Shown here: piece after piece, positions 24,741 to 33,654 of the stretch
Layout: every line of letters begins with the position of its first letter
Numbering within the stretch: position 1 is the first letter of the stretch
Source: JANQJA01 sp047947185
GTDB lineage: Bacteria; Pseudomonadota; Gammaproteobacteria; Pseudomonadales; Azotimanducaceae
NCBI GenBank assembly: GCA_047947185.1
Contig: CP170502.1
Coordinates: 3,658,001-3,722,000 of the forward strand
Direction of reading: 5' to 3'
Length of the DNA: 64,000 nt
Made by a program: the position numbers and the translations under genes
The notes under the pieces: generated by a model
The model's database searches: none
The model's input: only the letters and a program-made list of their open reading frames with translations
What the model was told of the DNA's origin: nothing

Positions 24741-25823
24741 ATGCCAGCAGTCAAGCCTGCCGATGGTCCGGTTGCAGTTACCGGCGCGTCCGGTTTTATC
24801 GGGTCACACACCGTGATGGCCCTGATGAAACGGGGATACGATGTTCATGCCTGTGTCAGGGAAAAATCAAATCCTGACAAGACCGGGTTCCTGCTCGACA
24901 TGAACGAGAATTTCCCTGGCTCCCTGACACTGTATGAAGCGAACCTTCTGCAGGAAGGCAGTTACGACGAGGCGTTTCGCGACTGCAGTGCCGTGCTGCA
25001 CGTGGGTACGGCGATGGGATATGGCGGTGCAAACAAACCCCAACAGGTATATGACGGCGCGGTCAAGGGTACCCGGAACATCCTGGAGTCTATCAGCAAG
25101 GCCGGTACCGTCCGGCGCCTTGTCTATACCAGTTCCTTTGCTGCGATCAGTCATCCGGCACCGCCCGGCTATATGTTCACCGAGAGTGACTGGGCATCAG
25201 ACAACCGTGACAAAGATCCAAACTGGAACCTGGATAACCTGAACGAAAAGGGTGAGGTTGGTTACGCCATGGCCAAGGTGGAATGTGAGCACATGGTGAA
25301 CCGCGCGGCCGAGGCAAGTGGGGTGTTTGATTCGATCTCCGTCTGCCCCATTGTAGTGCTGGGACCGCTGCTGTCACCCGTTCATGAACTGGTTTATTCC
25401 TGGCAGTGGTACCTGGGCCGGATGCTGGCCGGTAAACCTGTTGCACGTGGCTGGCAGCACCTCTGGAACTGCGTGGATGTTCGTGATGTGGCCGAAGCTG
25501 AGGTGCTGATTGCCGAGAGTGACGTCTGCGGGAACGCTTCGCGTTATCAGCTCAGTGCCACTGACGCGTCAGGTGAGCTGACAGCCCGCGAACTGCAGCA
25601 GCACCTGCAGCGCCTCTTCCCCGATATTGAGGTAGGTGGGCCGCCACCGGAATATGATGCCATGATTGAAAAGCACGGTCAGCCTTATGATGCGCCTCGT
25701 GCCCGCTGTGACAGGGCGAGGGCAGAGCTTGGGCTTCAGACTCATGCGATTGAGGACACACTGCGCACAACTGGCGAGACGATGATTGCGCTTGGGCTCG
25801 TAACACCCAAACAAAAGACCTGA
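24741..25823 (+). CDS. NAD(P)-dependent extended SDR, dihydroflavonol-4-reductase-like
   Basis: A 360-residue oxidoreductase with GASGFIG (15-21) for NAD(P) and Y175/K179 in YAMAK as the catalytic pair; S131/S132 in VYTSSFAAI complete the triad. The CVREKSNPDKTGFL segment resembles dihydroflavonol/cinnamoyl-CoA reductases, which act on ketones or aldehydes with bulky substituents. GAGAGGGAAAGCAG upstream provides the ribosome binding site. It lies 86 bases after the PhyH gene, which fits oxidation or reduction of the hydroxylated product, an inference from order alone. Confidence 0.85.
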   Translation: MPAVKPADGPVAVTGASGFIGSHTVMALMKRGYDVHACVREKSNPDKTGFLLDMNENFPGSLTLYEANLLQEGSYDEAFRDCSAVLHVGTAMGYGGANKPQQVYDGAVKGTRNILESISKAGTVRRLVYTSSFAAISHPAPPGYMFTESDWASDNRDKDPNWNLDNLNEKGEVGYAMAKVECEHMVNRAAEASGVFDSISVCPIVVLGPLLSPVHELVYSWQWYLGRMLAGKPVARGWQHLWNCVDVRDVAEAEVLIAESDVCGNASRYQLSATDASGELTARELQQHLQRLFPDIEVGGPPPEYDAMIEKHGQPYDAPRARCDRARAELGLQTHAIEDTLRTTGETMIALGLVTPKQKT

Positions 25824-25850
25824 ATTGACGTTAAAACGCAGGGAGCACGC

Positions 25851-26810
25851 GTGAGCAAGTTATTCGGAACCAAAGACATTATCTGTGGTGAATTCCGCCA
25901 CCCGCGGCAGATGCTCGGGCACCAGGAGTACGACGGACACCTTTCCATCCACGATGACAAGATGGCGGAGGACCTGGGGTTCAGCGGCGCACCCATTGAG
26001 GGCCCGACCCACTTCAGCCAGTTTGTGCCACTGTTGTATGAGATTTTTGGCACAGCCTGGTTTGAGCGCGGCTGTATCAGCGCGCACTATCAGAACATGG
26101 TTGTGGAAGGCGAAGAAGTGCGAGCTTTTGCCGAGGTGCCTGAACAGGGAGCAAACATCACCAGGATCTGGGCGGAAAAGCGTGACGGGACGCCGGTGCT
26201 GACAGCCACTGCATCCGTGGGGCCAGACTTTCCGCTTTCCGAACTGGACCAGCGTCGTGCGAAGCTCCGGCCTGCCGACCAGCTGGTGATCCTGCAGGAC
26301 CTGCACCTGGGGCAGAAAGGTGCGGGTAACCCGGAATCCGTCGTCATGGACTTTGACCAGCACATGGGCGCCATGTACCCGTTTACCCTGCAGGAAAAGC
26401 TCGCCGTGATTACGGAAACTTGCCCCTGGTATACCGAAAAGGGTAGCGCAGATTCGCCCTGGGGCCGCCCGATCATACCGCTGGAAATGATCAGCGTGTT
26501 GACCCAGTACACCAGCGGGCAGGCCGGGTTCCGAACCCGGGGACCAGCCGTTGGCCTGTTTGCCGGCCAGGAAATCAAATTGATTGATGGGCCGCTGTTT
26601 GTTGGCCAGCCCTACCTGCTCGAGCGGGAGATTGTCGGCCTGAGTGAAAGCCGCCGGACCGAGTCCAACTGGATCAAGACGTCGGTGTTTGAGCCCGGTT
26701 CGGACAAACTTGTCGCCGAGGCGATACTGAATTCTGCCACCATGAAAAACTCCTACGCGCGGTACGAGGAAGAAGCGCGGGCGCTGGGTAAGCAGATCGA
26801 ACAGGGGTAA
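25851..26810 (+). CDS. MaoC/hotdog-like protein, putative dehydratase or hydratase
   Basis: A 319-residue protein with a GTG start at 25851 preceded by CAGGGAG. The segment GFSGAPIEGPTHFSQFVPLLYEIFG followed by ERGCISAHYQNMVVEGEEVRAFAEV has the pattern of a MaoC-type hotdog domain (helix, then strand with a GxxI.G.H-like turn), and the C-terminal half (RGPAVGLFAGQEIKLIDGPLFVGQPYLLEREIVGLSE) looks like a second hotdog. Double-hotdog proteins of this size are often enoyl-CoA hydratase-like. No exact subfamily was recognised. It sits 27 bases after the SDR and 3 bases before the next gene, so it is co-translated with them. Confidence 0.6.
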   Translation: MSKLFGTKDIICGEFRHPRQMLGHQEYDGHLSIHDDKMAEDLGFSGAPIEGPTHFSQFVPLLYEIFGTAWFERGCISAHYQNMVVEGEEVRAFAEVPEQGANITRIWAEKRDGTPVLTATASVGPDFPLSELDQRRAKLRPADQLVILQDLHLGQKGAGNPESVVMDFDQHMGAMYPFTLQEKLAVITETCPWYTEKGSADSPWGRPIIPLEMISVLTQYTSGQAGFRTRGPAVGLFAGQEIKLIDGPLFVGQPYLLEREIVGLSESRRTESNWIKTSVFEPGSDKLVAEAILNSATMKNSYARYEEEARALGKQIEQG

Positions 26811-26813
26811 AAG

Positions 26814-27947
26814 ATGGGAGCACAGGACGGGGTCCAGGAAAGGGTGCAGGAAAGGGTGCAGTCGTCAGCATTGCTGGCGGTGATGGCGGACGGCATTGGT
26901 GAATTCGCTTTTGGCGCAGCTGACTGGGTAGCGTCGGCGAGAGACATACTGGAAGACCTGGTGGCCCAGCGTAGGGAGCAACTGGCGGGTCTTTCATTTA
27001 CGCTGTGCGAAGTGGGTCACAACGCACCGGCCTGGCTCCACGCCGGACCCACGCTTGCCTGGCACGCAACCTTTCGGGATGGCCAGGTTGAAGTTGTGTC
27101 CGGCGAACTCCCGGACAGCCAATGTGACTTCAAGGTTCAGGGGGATCACTCAATCCTGAGCAACCTGGCGCGTATTCAGTACCATGGCAAAGATCCAGGG
27201 CTGGTTGCCGCAGCACAGGCACGGCTGCAGCGGCTGTCACGATGGCAGGTCCACGGCAAACTGCCGGAACATCCGGCACTTGCGTCGGTGTTGCGCCGCC
27301 TGCACGACCGCATGGCAGCAAAGACGCTACCTCGTTTTGTGTTCATGACACCTGAATGGGTCAGCTGTGCACGCCACCTGCTTTCTGCCCGGGCAGCGTC
27401 GGAGAAATACGCGGCTGACCTGCAGCAGGTTAATTACGTCTTCTCGGAAGAGTTTTTCAATACGCCGGGATATGCGTTCCCGGATGGCAGTCACGGCGGC
27501 TTCTGGGTACATTGCGCACTCGGTGACATCACCGTGGGCGCAGGGCCATTGCCCGCGGCGCTGGGACCAGCAGATGCCCTCACACTTGGAGACTATACGC
27601 CCGTGGTGCCGGTCGGCAGAACCGTCAATGCGGCAATGAGTGATGCCGACAAGGCGGAGCAGACCCGGTATTCGGCAGCGGCATTCCGGTTTGACAAGGC
27701 GGCCGGGCGTCGAGCAGTGGAACAGACCTCACCCTCAGGCAGGGGTGCCATGCCACCCGCACTGGGCCGCGTGTTTCTGCCGCTCCACGATGAACTGTCG
27801 AAACGCACCTCGGGTGAGTTGCCGGCAGACTATGAGCCGGTCGCCAACCCTGCCTGGCAATCGCCCCAGGGTTTTGACCGCCCAGCGGGTTATGATGTCT
27901 CCTGGCTCCGCTATGACAAGGTGGACATCTATGGCAACCCGCGGTAA
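26814..27947 (+). CDS. unrecognised conserved-looking protein with repeat at N-terminus
   Basis: A 377-residue soluble protein without signal peptide or obvious membrane helix. I do not recognise the family. The middle (CDFKVQGDHSILSNLARIQYHG) loosely recalls SCP2-type lipid-binding folds, but not enough to name it. The C-terminal third is Pro-rich. The N-terminus is VQERVQERVQ, encoded by two perfect 12-base repeats (26835-26858), each containing an AGGAAAGGGTG that could itself act as a ribosome binding site plus GTG start, so the true start is uncertain. It begins 3 bases after the MaoC-like gene and is followed 30 bases later by the MBL hydrolase. Confidence 0.6.
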   Translation: MGAQDGVQERVQERVQSSALLAVMADGIGEFAFGAADWVASARDILEDLVAQRREQLAGLSFTLCEVGHNAPAWLHAGPTLAWHATFRDGQVEVVSGELPDSQCDFKVQGDHSILSNLARIQYHGKDPGLVAAAQARLQRLSRWQVHGKLPEHPALASVLRRLHDRMAAKTLPRFVFMTPEWVSCARHLLSARAASEKYAADLQQVNYVFSEEFFNTPGYAFPDGSHGGFWVHCALGDITVGAGPLPAALGPADALTLGDYTPVVPVGRTVNAAMSDADKAEQTRYSAAAFRFDKAAGRRAVEQTSPSGRGAMPPALGRVFLPLHDELSKRTSGELPADYEPVANPAWQSPQGFDRPAGYDVSWLRYDKVDIYGNPR

Positions 27948-27977
27948 CAGGCGGAGCGGCACGGTCAGGAGGTAATT

Positions 27978-29033
27978 GTGGTAGATAACATGTCGAGGCG
28001 CGGGTTTGACCCGCTGACCTATCGATTCCAGGATGAAGCGCCAGGACCCGGCGAAATTACCGAGGTTGCAGACGGCTGCTACTGGATTCGCATGCCCATG
28101 TATGGTCGGCTTGAATTTATTAATGTCTGGCTGTTGCGCGATTATGATGGCTGGACGATTGTTGATACCGGTCTGATGCGTGACGATGTACAGGGGCACT
28201 GGACGACAATCTTTGGCAAGTACCTTGAAGGTAAACCGGTAAGGCGCGTGATCGCAACTCACCTGCATACCGACCATACGGGTAATGCCGGCTGGATCTG
28301 TGCGCAATGGGATTGCCCGCTGTGGATGAGCCGGTCCGATTTTTACATGTGTAAGGTAATGGCGGCGGATGGACCGTCCGACGTACCGGACGACGCGATC
28401 AAATTCTATCGCCGCGCCGGGTTTGACGAACCCCGACTGGATCGTTATCGCAGCCGGTTTGGCCAGTTTGGTGCCAGCATTTCCCCCTTGCCGTCAGGCT
28501 ACCAGCGGATTACAGATGGCCAGTACATTGATATCAACGGGCGCGAGTGGCGCGCGGTGATTGGTTACGGCCATGCCCCGGAACACGTCTGCCTCTATTG
28601 CCCGGAGCTAAAGATTATTATTGCCGGCGACCAGATTTTGCCACGCATTACGCCCAATGTGAGTGTGCAGCCGTCGGAGCCCAACGCCAATCCGCTGAAG
28701 GAGTGGATCAATTCCTGTGTCCGTTTCCGTGAAATATTGCCACCCAATCTGCTCGTGCTGCCCGCGCACGAAAGTCTTTACGAGGGAGTACACGAGCGCC
28801 TGACCGCACTCATCGACTGGCACGAAGTGGCGCTCGAAAAACTCTATGACCTGTGCGCGACACCCAGGCGTGCGGTTGACGTGTTTCCCGCGCTGTTCCG
28901 CAGCGAAATCACCGACTGGACCTTTTTCCCGGCGACCGGTGAAGCCATTGCCCACCTGCACTGCGCCAGGGAACGCCGGATGCTGAAGGTGGAAGAAGAT
29001 GAGCAGGGGGTTGCCTGGTGGCGGCAGGCCTGA
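27978..29033 (+). CDS. MBL-fold metallo-hydrolase
   Basis: A 351-residue metallo-beta-lactamase-fold hydrolase. The zinc motif is H95-x-H97-x-D99-H100 in THLHTDHTGNAG; further ligands are the His in GYGHAPEHV and the Asp in IIAGDQIL. The family hydrolyses esters, thioesters and lactones. The GTG start at 27978 has a GGAGG about 6 bases upstream; the next in-frame ATG is four codons later. It sits in the middle of the PhyH-to-enolase operon and supports a pathway with an ester, lactone or thioester intermediate. Confidence 0.87.
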   Translation: MVDNMSRRGFDPLTYRFQDEAPGPGEITEVADGCYWIRMPMYGRLEFINVWLLRDYDGWTIVDTGLMRDDVQGHWTTIFGKYLEGKPVRRVIATHLHTDHTGNAGWICAQWDCPLWMSRSDFYMCKVMAADGPSDVPDDAIKFYRRAGFDEPRLDRYRSRFGQFGASISPLPSGYQRITDGQYIDINGREWRAVIGYGHAPEHVCLYCPELKIIIAGDQILPRITPNVSVQPSEPNANPLKEWINSCVRFREILPPNLLVLPAHESLYEGVHERLTALIDWHEVALEKLYDLCATPRRAVDVFPALFRSEITDWTFFPATGEAIAHLHCARERRMLKVEEDEQGVAWWRQA

Positions 29034-29090
29034 GACGCCGCCATACGGAAATTGCAATAGCTTTAACGTTTCTCGCGAGGGAGGAAACCC

Positions 29091-29978
29091 ATGGCAAATG
29101 CAGTCAGGTTGAGTGAAGAGGCAAAACGCCTCGGCCTTGAGGAGTACATACTGGCGCTGGAACTTGACGGGCTGGCGGTGGTGCCGCCCGAGGTTCACGG
29201 TTTCCCCGAGCAGAGACTTGATCAAATTGTTAGCCTGATTCTGCAGTACGCGGAAGAGATGACCGGAACGCCTTTCACTCTGGCGGGTGGTCCTGAGCAC
29301 AAACTTGAGTTTCCCGATCCGCCCCAGGGACTCACCCGGGGCGCGCCTGAACCCGGCCAGTTCCTGATCCAGCAACTCGGGCGCAGACACAGGGTATTCC
29401 GGGACCTGGCCGTAAATCCTGTTGCCGTTGAACTGATGCGGCACATGATTGGCCGGGAGGTCACACGCTTCTCCAGTCACAATTCGTTTGTGAAATGGCA
29501 GGGTGACTTTGGGTACGGCCCGGGCCTTGGCATGCATGCGGACCAGACTGCCATGCCCCTGCCCTGGGGGCGTGGTGCACTCACGGCCAATACCAACTGG
29601 TGCCTGACGGAATACACCCATGCCGGTGGTTGCCTTGCCTATGTGCCGGGTTCACACCGCTACGGCATGCCCGCCCAGTTTCCCCAGGCCGTGAAACAGG
29701 CTGTGCCGGTAGAAGCGCCCCGGGGATCCCTGATTGTTTTTCACGGTGCGACCTGGCACGGGGCTTTCCCCAGGGAGTTGCCGGGCATGCGTCTCTCCAT
29801 CGCCAACTACTATCGGCACATGATGGTAACCTCCCAGGAGGACATCAGCGGATCTTTCCCGCGCGAACTGGCGGATGACTGCGACAACCCCGACCTGTTC
29901 CGTACTTTGTGCGGCTTTGCCGACCGGTTCCCCTACCAGAAGCAGAGTGAATTGGTGCCCAGGGTGGCTGCGCAGTAA
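29091..29978 (+). CDS. phytanoyl-CoA dioxygenase (PhyH) family protein, second copy
   Basis: A 295-residue Fe(II)/2-oxoglutarate oxygenase. Iron ligands are H149/D151 (GMHADQT) and H223 (TWHGAF), with R234 positioned for 2-oxoglutarate. It is shorter than the PhyH at 23512 and differs outside the motifs, so the two probably act at different steps rather than being a recent duplication. GAGGGAGG precedes the ATG. It is followed by a 190-base gap before the amidohydrolase gene. Confidence 0.87.
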   Translation: MANAVRLSEEAKRLGLEEYILALELDGLAVVPPEVHGFPEQRLDQIVSLILQYAEEMTGTPFTLAGGPEHKLEFPDPPQGLTRGAPEPGQFLIQQLGRRHRVFRDLAVNPVAVELMRHMIGREVTRFSSHNSFVKWQGDFGYGPGLGMHADQTAMPLPWGRGALTANTNWCLTEYTHAGGCLAYVPGSHRYGMPAQFPQAVKQAVPVEAPRGSLIVFHGATWHGAFPRELPGMRLSIANYYRHMMVTSQEDISGSFPRELADDCDNPDLFRTLCGFADRFPYQKQSELVPRVAAQ

Positions 29979-30170
29979 GTCAGTAGTCGGAGGGCGTTTC
30001 CAGCGAGGGCATAGGGCAATTCGATAACACTGCCCGGACTGCTGCCCGGCTGTGTTTCCAGCAAGACTGCCGGGGGCCAAAGGCTCCGTTCGGCAACTCT
30101 CTTGTTACATGGGAGGGGCATTCTTCGTTTTGCCTACCCGGTCACACTGATTTCCTTCGGAGCGGACAAG

Positions 30171-31871
30171 ATGACACACGATCTGGTAATCCGGGGCGGC
30201 AGGATTGTCGATGGCACCGGCGCCGAGCCATTTAATGGGGATGTCGCAGTAGATGGCGACACGATTGTCGGAATCGGCAAGGTTGCAGGCTCAGGCAAAC
30301 GCGAAATTGACGCCTCTGGACTTGTTGTTTCACCGGGTTTTATCGACCTGCACACACATTTTGATGCTCAGATTGGTTGGGAGCCAGAACTGAGGTCAGT
30401 ATCCTGGCATGGCGTGACCACAGCGTTGATGGGGAATTGTGGCGTGACCTTCGCGCCCTGCCGGAAGTCCGACCGCGAACTGCTGGCAAGTATGATGGAA
30501 ACGGTTGAGGATATTCCGCGGGAGGCGATCCTGGAGGGCCTGCCCTGGACCTGGGAATCCTACGGTGAATATCTTGATACCGTGGAGTCGTTGGGACCGA
30601 CAATTAACGTTGCAGGCATGGTCGGTCATTGCGCCACGCGTTTCTATGTCATGGGGGAACGCGCCATTGAGGAGCCTGGTGACTACAGGCGTGGTTGGAC
30701 ACCTCTGACCAGGGCGACCGCCGAGGAAATCGAAAAGATCGCAAAGCTGGCCGCGCAGTCAGTAAAGGAAGGCGCTATCGGCTTTTCCACCAATCGTCTG
30801 CCCGGCCACCGGCTCCCCGATACCCGCTCAATTCCCGGTACTTTTGCACATCGGGATGAGCTGAGGGCCGTGGCACGCGCTGTTGGCCAGCACGGTGGGA
30901 TCATGCAGACGGTCACAGACTTCAAGGAATTTGACGAGGAGATGGAGCTGATCGCTGATGAGGCGCGACTGGCAGGTTCCGCCATCTTCAGCGCACCTAC
31001 CGAAGCAGGTATCTCGGCGTTGGATGAAAAAGTGCGCGCGATGAGACAGCAGGGCCTCAATGTGACAGCGCTTACCTGTGTTCGTTCAGGTGGCGGCCTG
31101 GGGTGCCTGGCTAACGACACTTTCTTCAACTTTTTCCGGTCCAGGGCCTGGCAGGATGTCAGGTCACTCGCGCCTGCCGATCGCCTGGCGGCGCTTCGGA
31201 ATCCGGAAACACGTGCGCGACTCATCAATGACGCCAGGCAGGCAATGCCAGATCCCAATCGTGCTCGAAACTGGTTCTGGCTCGGCGATGGGTCGCGTCC
31301 GAACTACACCCGGTCAAAAGATGACAGCATCACATCCATGGCGCATGCAGCGGGTGTGCACCCTGTCGAGATGGTCTTGCGCCTGATGGACGAATCGAAC
31401 GGCCAGGCAATGTTCCATCTGCGGGGCTTCAATGTCGAACTGGATGAAGTTGCTGAACTGATCTGTAAAGACTGGGCTCTGCCCAGCCTTGGCGATGCGG
31501 GAGCCCACGTGACTGGGCAGGTGGATGCTGGGTGGGCGACCTTCGTCCTGTCACACTGGCATCGTGATACAGGTATCTACACGCTGCCCGAGGCCGTGAG
31601 ACGACTCTCGGGTGCGCCGGCGGCAGCCATTGGTCTTGCTGATCGTGGCGTATTGGCGGTGGGCAAGCGAGCAGACATCAACGTCTTCGATATCGAGAAC
31701 CTGGCGGAGCGACAACCGCAGCTTGTGTATGACTTCCCCGGGGGCGCTGCCCGCTTTACCCAGCGGGCGCAGGGTTACAAGGCAACCGTCTGTAACGGAC
31801 GCGTGACCCTGCTGGACGACGAACTTACCGGCGAACGGGGCGGCCGTGTTCTGAGGAGTACCGACTTGTGA
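30171..31871 (+). CDS. amidohydrolase, N-acyl-D-amino-acid deacylase (D-aminoacylase)-like
   Basis: About 566 residues of the amidohydrolase superfamily. The N-terminal small beta domain (MTHDLVIRGGRIVDGTGAEP) leads to the metal motif DLHTHFD, then SWHGVTTALMGNCGVTFAPC, typical of the D-aminoacylase subgroup, and a metal Asp near GDAGAHVTG. These enzymes cut amide bonds of N-acyl amino acids or related amides. ATG 30171 matches the family start and follows a GGAG; the frame from 30102 adds unrelated residues. Its TGA overlaps the GTG of the next gene (GTGA), so the two are translated together. Confidence 0.87.
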   Translation: MTHDLVIRGGRIVDGTGAEPFNGDVAVDGDTIVGIGKVAGSGKREIDASGLVVSPGFIDLHTHFDAQIGWEPELRSVSWHGVTTALMGNCGVTFAPCRKSDRELLASMMETVEDIPREAILEGLPWTWESYGEYLDTVESLGPTINVAGMVGHCATRFYVMGERAIEEPGDYRRGWTPLTRATAEEIEKIAKLAAQSVKEGAIGFSTNRLPGHRLPDTRSIPGTFAHRDELRAVARAVGQHGGIMQTVTDFKEFDEEMELIADEARLAGSAIFSAPTEAGISALDEKVRAMRQQGLNVTALTCVRSGGGLGCLANDTFFNFFRSRAWQDVRSLAPADRLAALRNPETRARLINDARQAMPDPNRARNWFWLGDGSRPNYTRSKDDSITSMAHAAGVHPVEMVLRLMDESNGQAMFHLRGFNVELDEVAELICKDWALPSLGDAGAHVTGQVDAGWATFVLSHWHRDTGIYTLPEAVRRLSGAPAAAIGLADRGVLAVGKRADINVFDIENLAERQPQLVYDFPGGAARFTQRAQGYKATVCNGRVTLLDDELTGERGGRVLRSTDL

Positions 31872-33064
31872 AGATTGCTGATCTGGAAACGTTTGTCGTG
31901 GGAACACCGCCGCCGCACTATGGTGGTCGAAACTGGGTGTTCGTGAAGCTGACAACTGACAACGGAATAGAGGGGGTTGGCGAAGCTTATGCAGTGCCAT
32001 TCCATCCTGACACCATCAAGACCATGATCATGGACATGGGAGAAAGGTATGCGATTGGCCAGGATCCCTTCCAGATAGAGAAGCTCTGGCGCACTGTTTA
32101 CTACGGGGAAGGTTACGAACGCCTGCAGCACCATCAGCACCCTGATCATACAGTGATGGGTGTGCTGAGCGCGATCGAGACTGCATGCTGGGACATCATG
32201 GGCAAGGCTGTTGGGCAGCCAATCTACAACCTCCTTGGTGGCAGGTACCACGAGCGTCTGCGTTCCTACACCTACCTGTATCCGGAGCCGGGTGCCACGG
32301 ACAGACGTTCGCCTCACCTGGTTGCGGATCTCGCTGGTGAGCGGGCTGCTGCGTATCTGGCGCGAGGGTTCACAGCTGTCAAGTTCGACCCGATTATCGA
32401 CATCATGGGAAGCCTGGATCCCAGGGAGCCGCCGCTTGACCGTTTGGACAACGCCGAGGCCGTGGTCAGGAGCGTACGCGAGGCGGTGGGTAACAAGTGT
32501 GACATCCTTATCGGTACTCACGGACAGATCACCACCTCGGGCGCTATCCGGTTCGCCCGACGGATGGAACAATATGACCCCTTGTGGTTTGAGGAGCCGG
32601 TACCGCCAGAGAACTATGACGAGATGGCCCGTGTGGCGAGATCTACTACAATCCCGGTGGCCACGGGGGAGCGTCTTGCCACCAAATACGAGTTCCGCGA
32701 GCTTTTGCAGCACCAGGCGGCAGTGATTCTGCAGATGGCACTGGGCCGTGTTGGCGGCATCCTGGAAGCGAAAAAAATTGCGGGAATGGCCGAGGCGAGC
32801 TACGCGCAGATTGCGCCACATCTTTACTGCGGCCCTATTGAGGCCATGGCAAACATCCAGCTTGATACCTGTAGTCCGAATTTTCTTATTCAGGAGAGCA
32901 TTGAGGACTTCACCGGCTTCCACGCGGAGATATTGAAAAAGCCAATCCAGTGGGAGGAGGGCTACATTATTCCGCCGACCGAACCTGGACTTGGGGTGGA
33001 GCTCGATGAGGCAGTCATCGCGAAGTATCCGATGAACGAGATACCGGCTCGTGCGAAGGGATGA
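31868..33064 (+). CDS. enolase-superfamily protein (mandelate racemase/MLE type) with altered metal site
   Basis: A 398-residue two-domain enolase-superfamily protein. E242 (FEEP) and E268 (ATGER) are in place, but the first metal ligand, normally Asp, is G216 in LIGTHGQ (H218 is kept), and the Asp and His of the usual QPD..H segment are Ala and Arg (LQMALGRVGG). APHLYCGPI keeps a His. The protein therefore probably differs in mechanism from the galactonate dehydratase-like enzyme at 19189, or takes its ligand from elsewhere. GTG start; four-base overlap with the amidohydrolase. A long antisense frame over this gene is a shadow. Activity cannot be assigned. Confidence 0.85.
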   Translation: MKIADLETFVVGTPPPHYGGRNWVFVKLTTDNGIEGVGEAYAVPFHPDTIKTMIMDMGERYAIGQDPFQIEKLWRTVYYGEGYERLQHHQHPDHTVMGVLSAIETACWDIMGKAVGQPIYNLLGGRYHERLRSYTYLYPEPGATDRRSPHLVADLAGERAAAYLARGFTAVKFDPIIDIMGSLDPREPPLDRLDNAEAVVRSVREAVGNKCDILIGTHGQITTSGAIRFARRMEQYDPLWFEEPVPPENYDEMARVARSTTIPVATGERLATKYEFRELLQHQAAVILQMALGRVGGILEAKKIAGMAEASYAQIAPHLYCGPIEAMANIQLDTCSPNFLIQESIEDFTGFHAEILKKPIQWEEGYIIPPTEPGLGVELDEAVIAKYPMNEIPARAKG

Positions 33065-33089
33065 TCGCTGTTGGTGGCAGGTACAGGCT

Positions 33090-33644
33090 TCAGTCGGCGG
33101 AGGATTGCTCCGCGCGCGGACTGAAAACCATTTCGAGTGACCATGGTGAATCGCCGTCTCCGGACTTTGCGAGCCAGGTTCCTGCGGGCGGGGCAGGGTT
33201 ACTTGCATCGAATTGTACGGTGTAGGTTTCCATTTTTGCTCGTGTCATTCCCAGTGTTGTAAGGATGAGCTTCATGGGGCCACCGTGAGTGACGAGGCAA
33301 ATTGGACCCTGCTGCGCGGCTTTGATGCAGATCTGTTTCCAGAAGGGCAGGATGCGAGATGATACCTCGGTGGGCGTCTCGCCCTCTGCCCATTCCCTTA
33401 TGGCGCCATCTTCTGTCAGCGGCATACCGATCACCTCCGCTGCAAGTTCGGCGGTCCTGTGTGCGCGCTCGAAGGGGCTGGTGTAGATGTGGCTGACTGA
33501 CCTTGCACCCAGGAACCTGCCCAGTTGCTGCGCCTCTGACTCGCCGAGTGGGGTGAGCGGTGGGCCAGGCAGGACATCGTAACGGAGGTCCTTGCGGCTC
33601 CAGTCGGGTGTGGCGTGACGTGCAATGTAAATTTCGATCGACAT
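33090..33644 (-). CDS. histidine phosphatase family protein (phosphoglycerate mutase-like)
   Basis: A 184-residue phosphatase. The N-terminal RHATPDW carries the catalytic His in its RH motif; the second-half LVTHGGPMK supplies the other His, and SPFERAHRTAEL the Arg. It would dephosphorylate a small molecule such as a sugar phosphate. ATG 33644 is used, ten bases after the aldolase stop; the longest frame (33707) overlaps that gene. It is second in a two-gene operon with the HpcH aldolase and is convergent with the enolase-family gene. Confidence 0.87.
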   Translation of the reverse strand: MSIEIYIARHATPDWSRKDLRYDVLPGPPLTPLGESEAQQLGRFLGARSVSHIYTSPFERAHRTAELAAEVIGMPLTEDGAIREWAEGETPTEVSSRILPFWKQICIKAAQQGPICLVTHGGPMKLILTTLGMTRAKMETYTVQFDASNPAPPAGTWLAKSGDGDSPWSLEMVFSPRAEQSSAD

Positions 33645-33654
33645 GAAACCCGCC

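Noticed and set aside
28608..29621. A 337-codon minus-strand frame across the MBL and PhyH genes
   Set aside because: It runs antisense through two well-supported genes and their junction, with no motif of its own.
31775..33208. A 477-codon minus-strand open frame
   Set aside because: It lies exactly antisense to the enolase-superfamily gene and has no recognisable motif; the plus-strand protein carries family motifs throughout.
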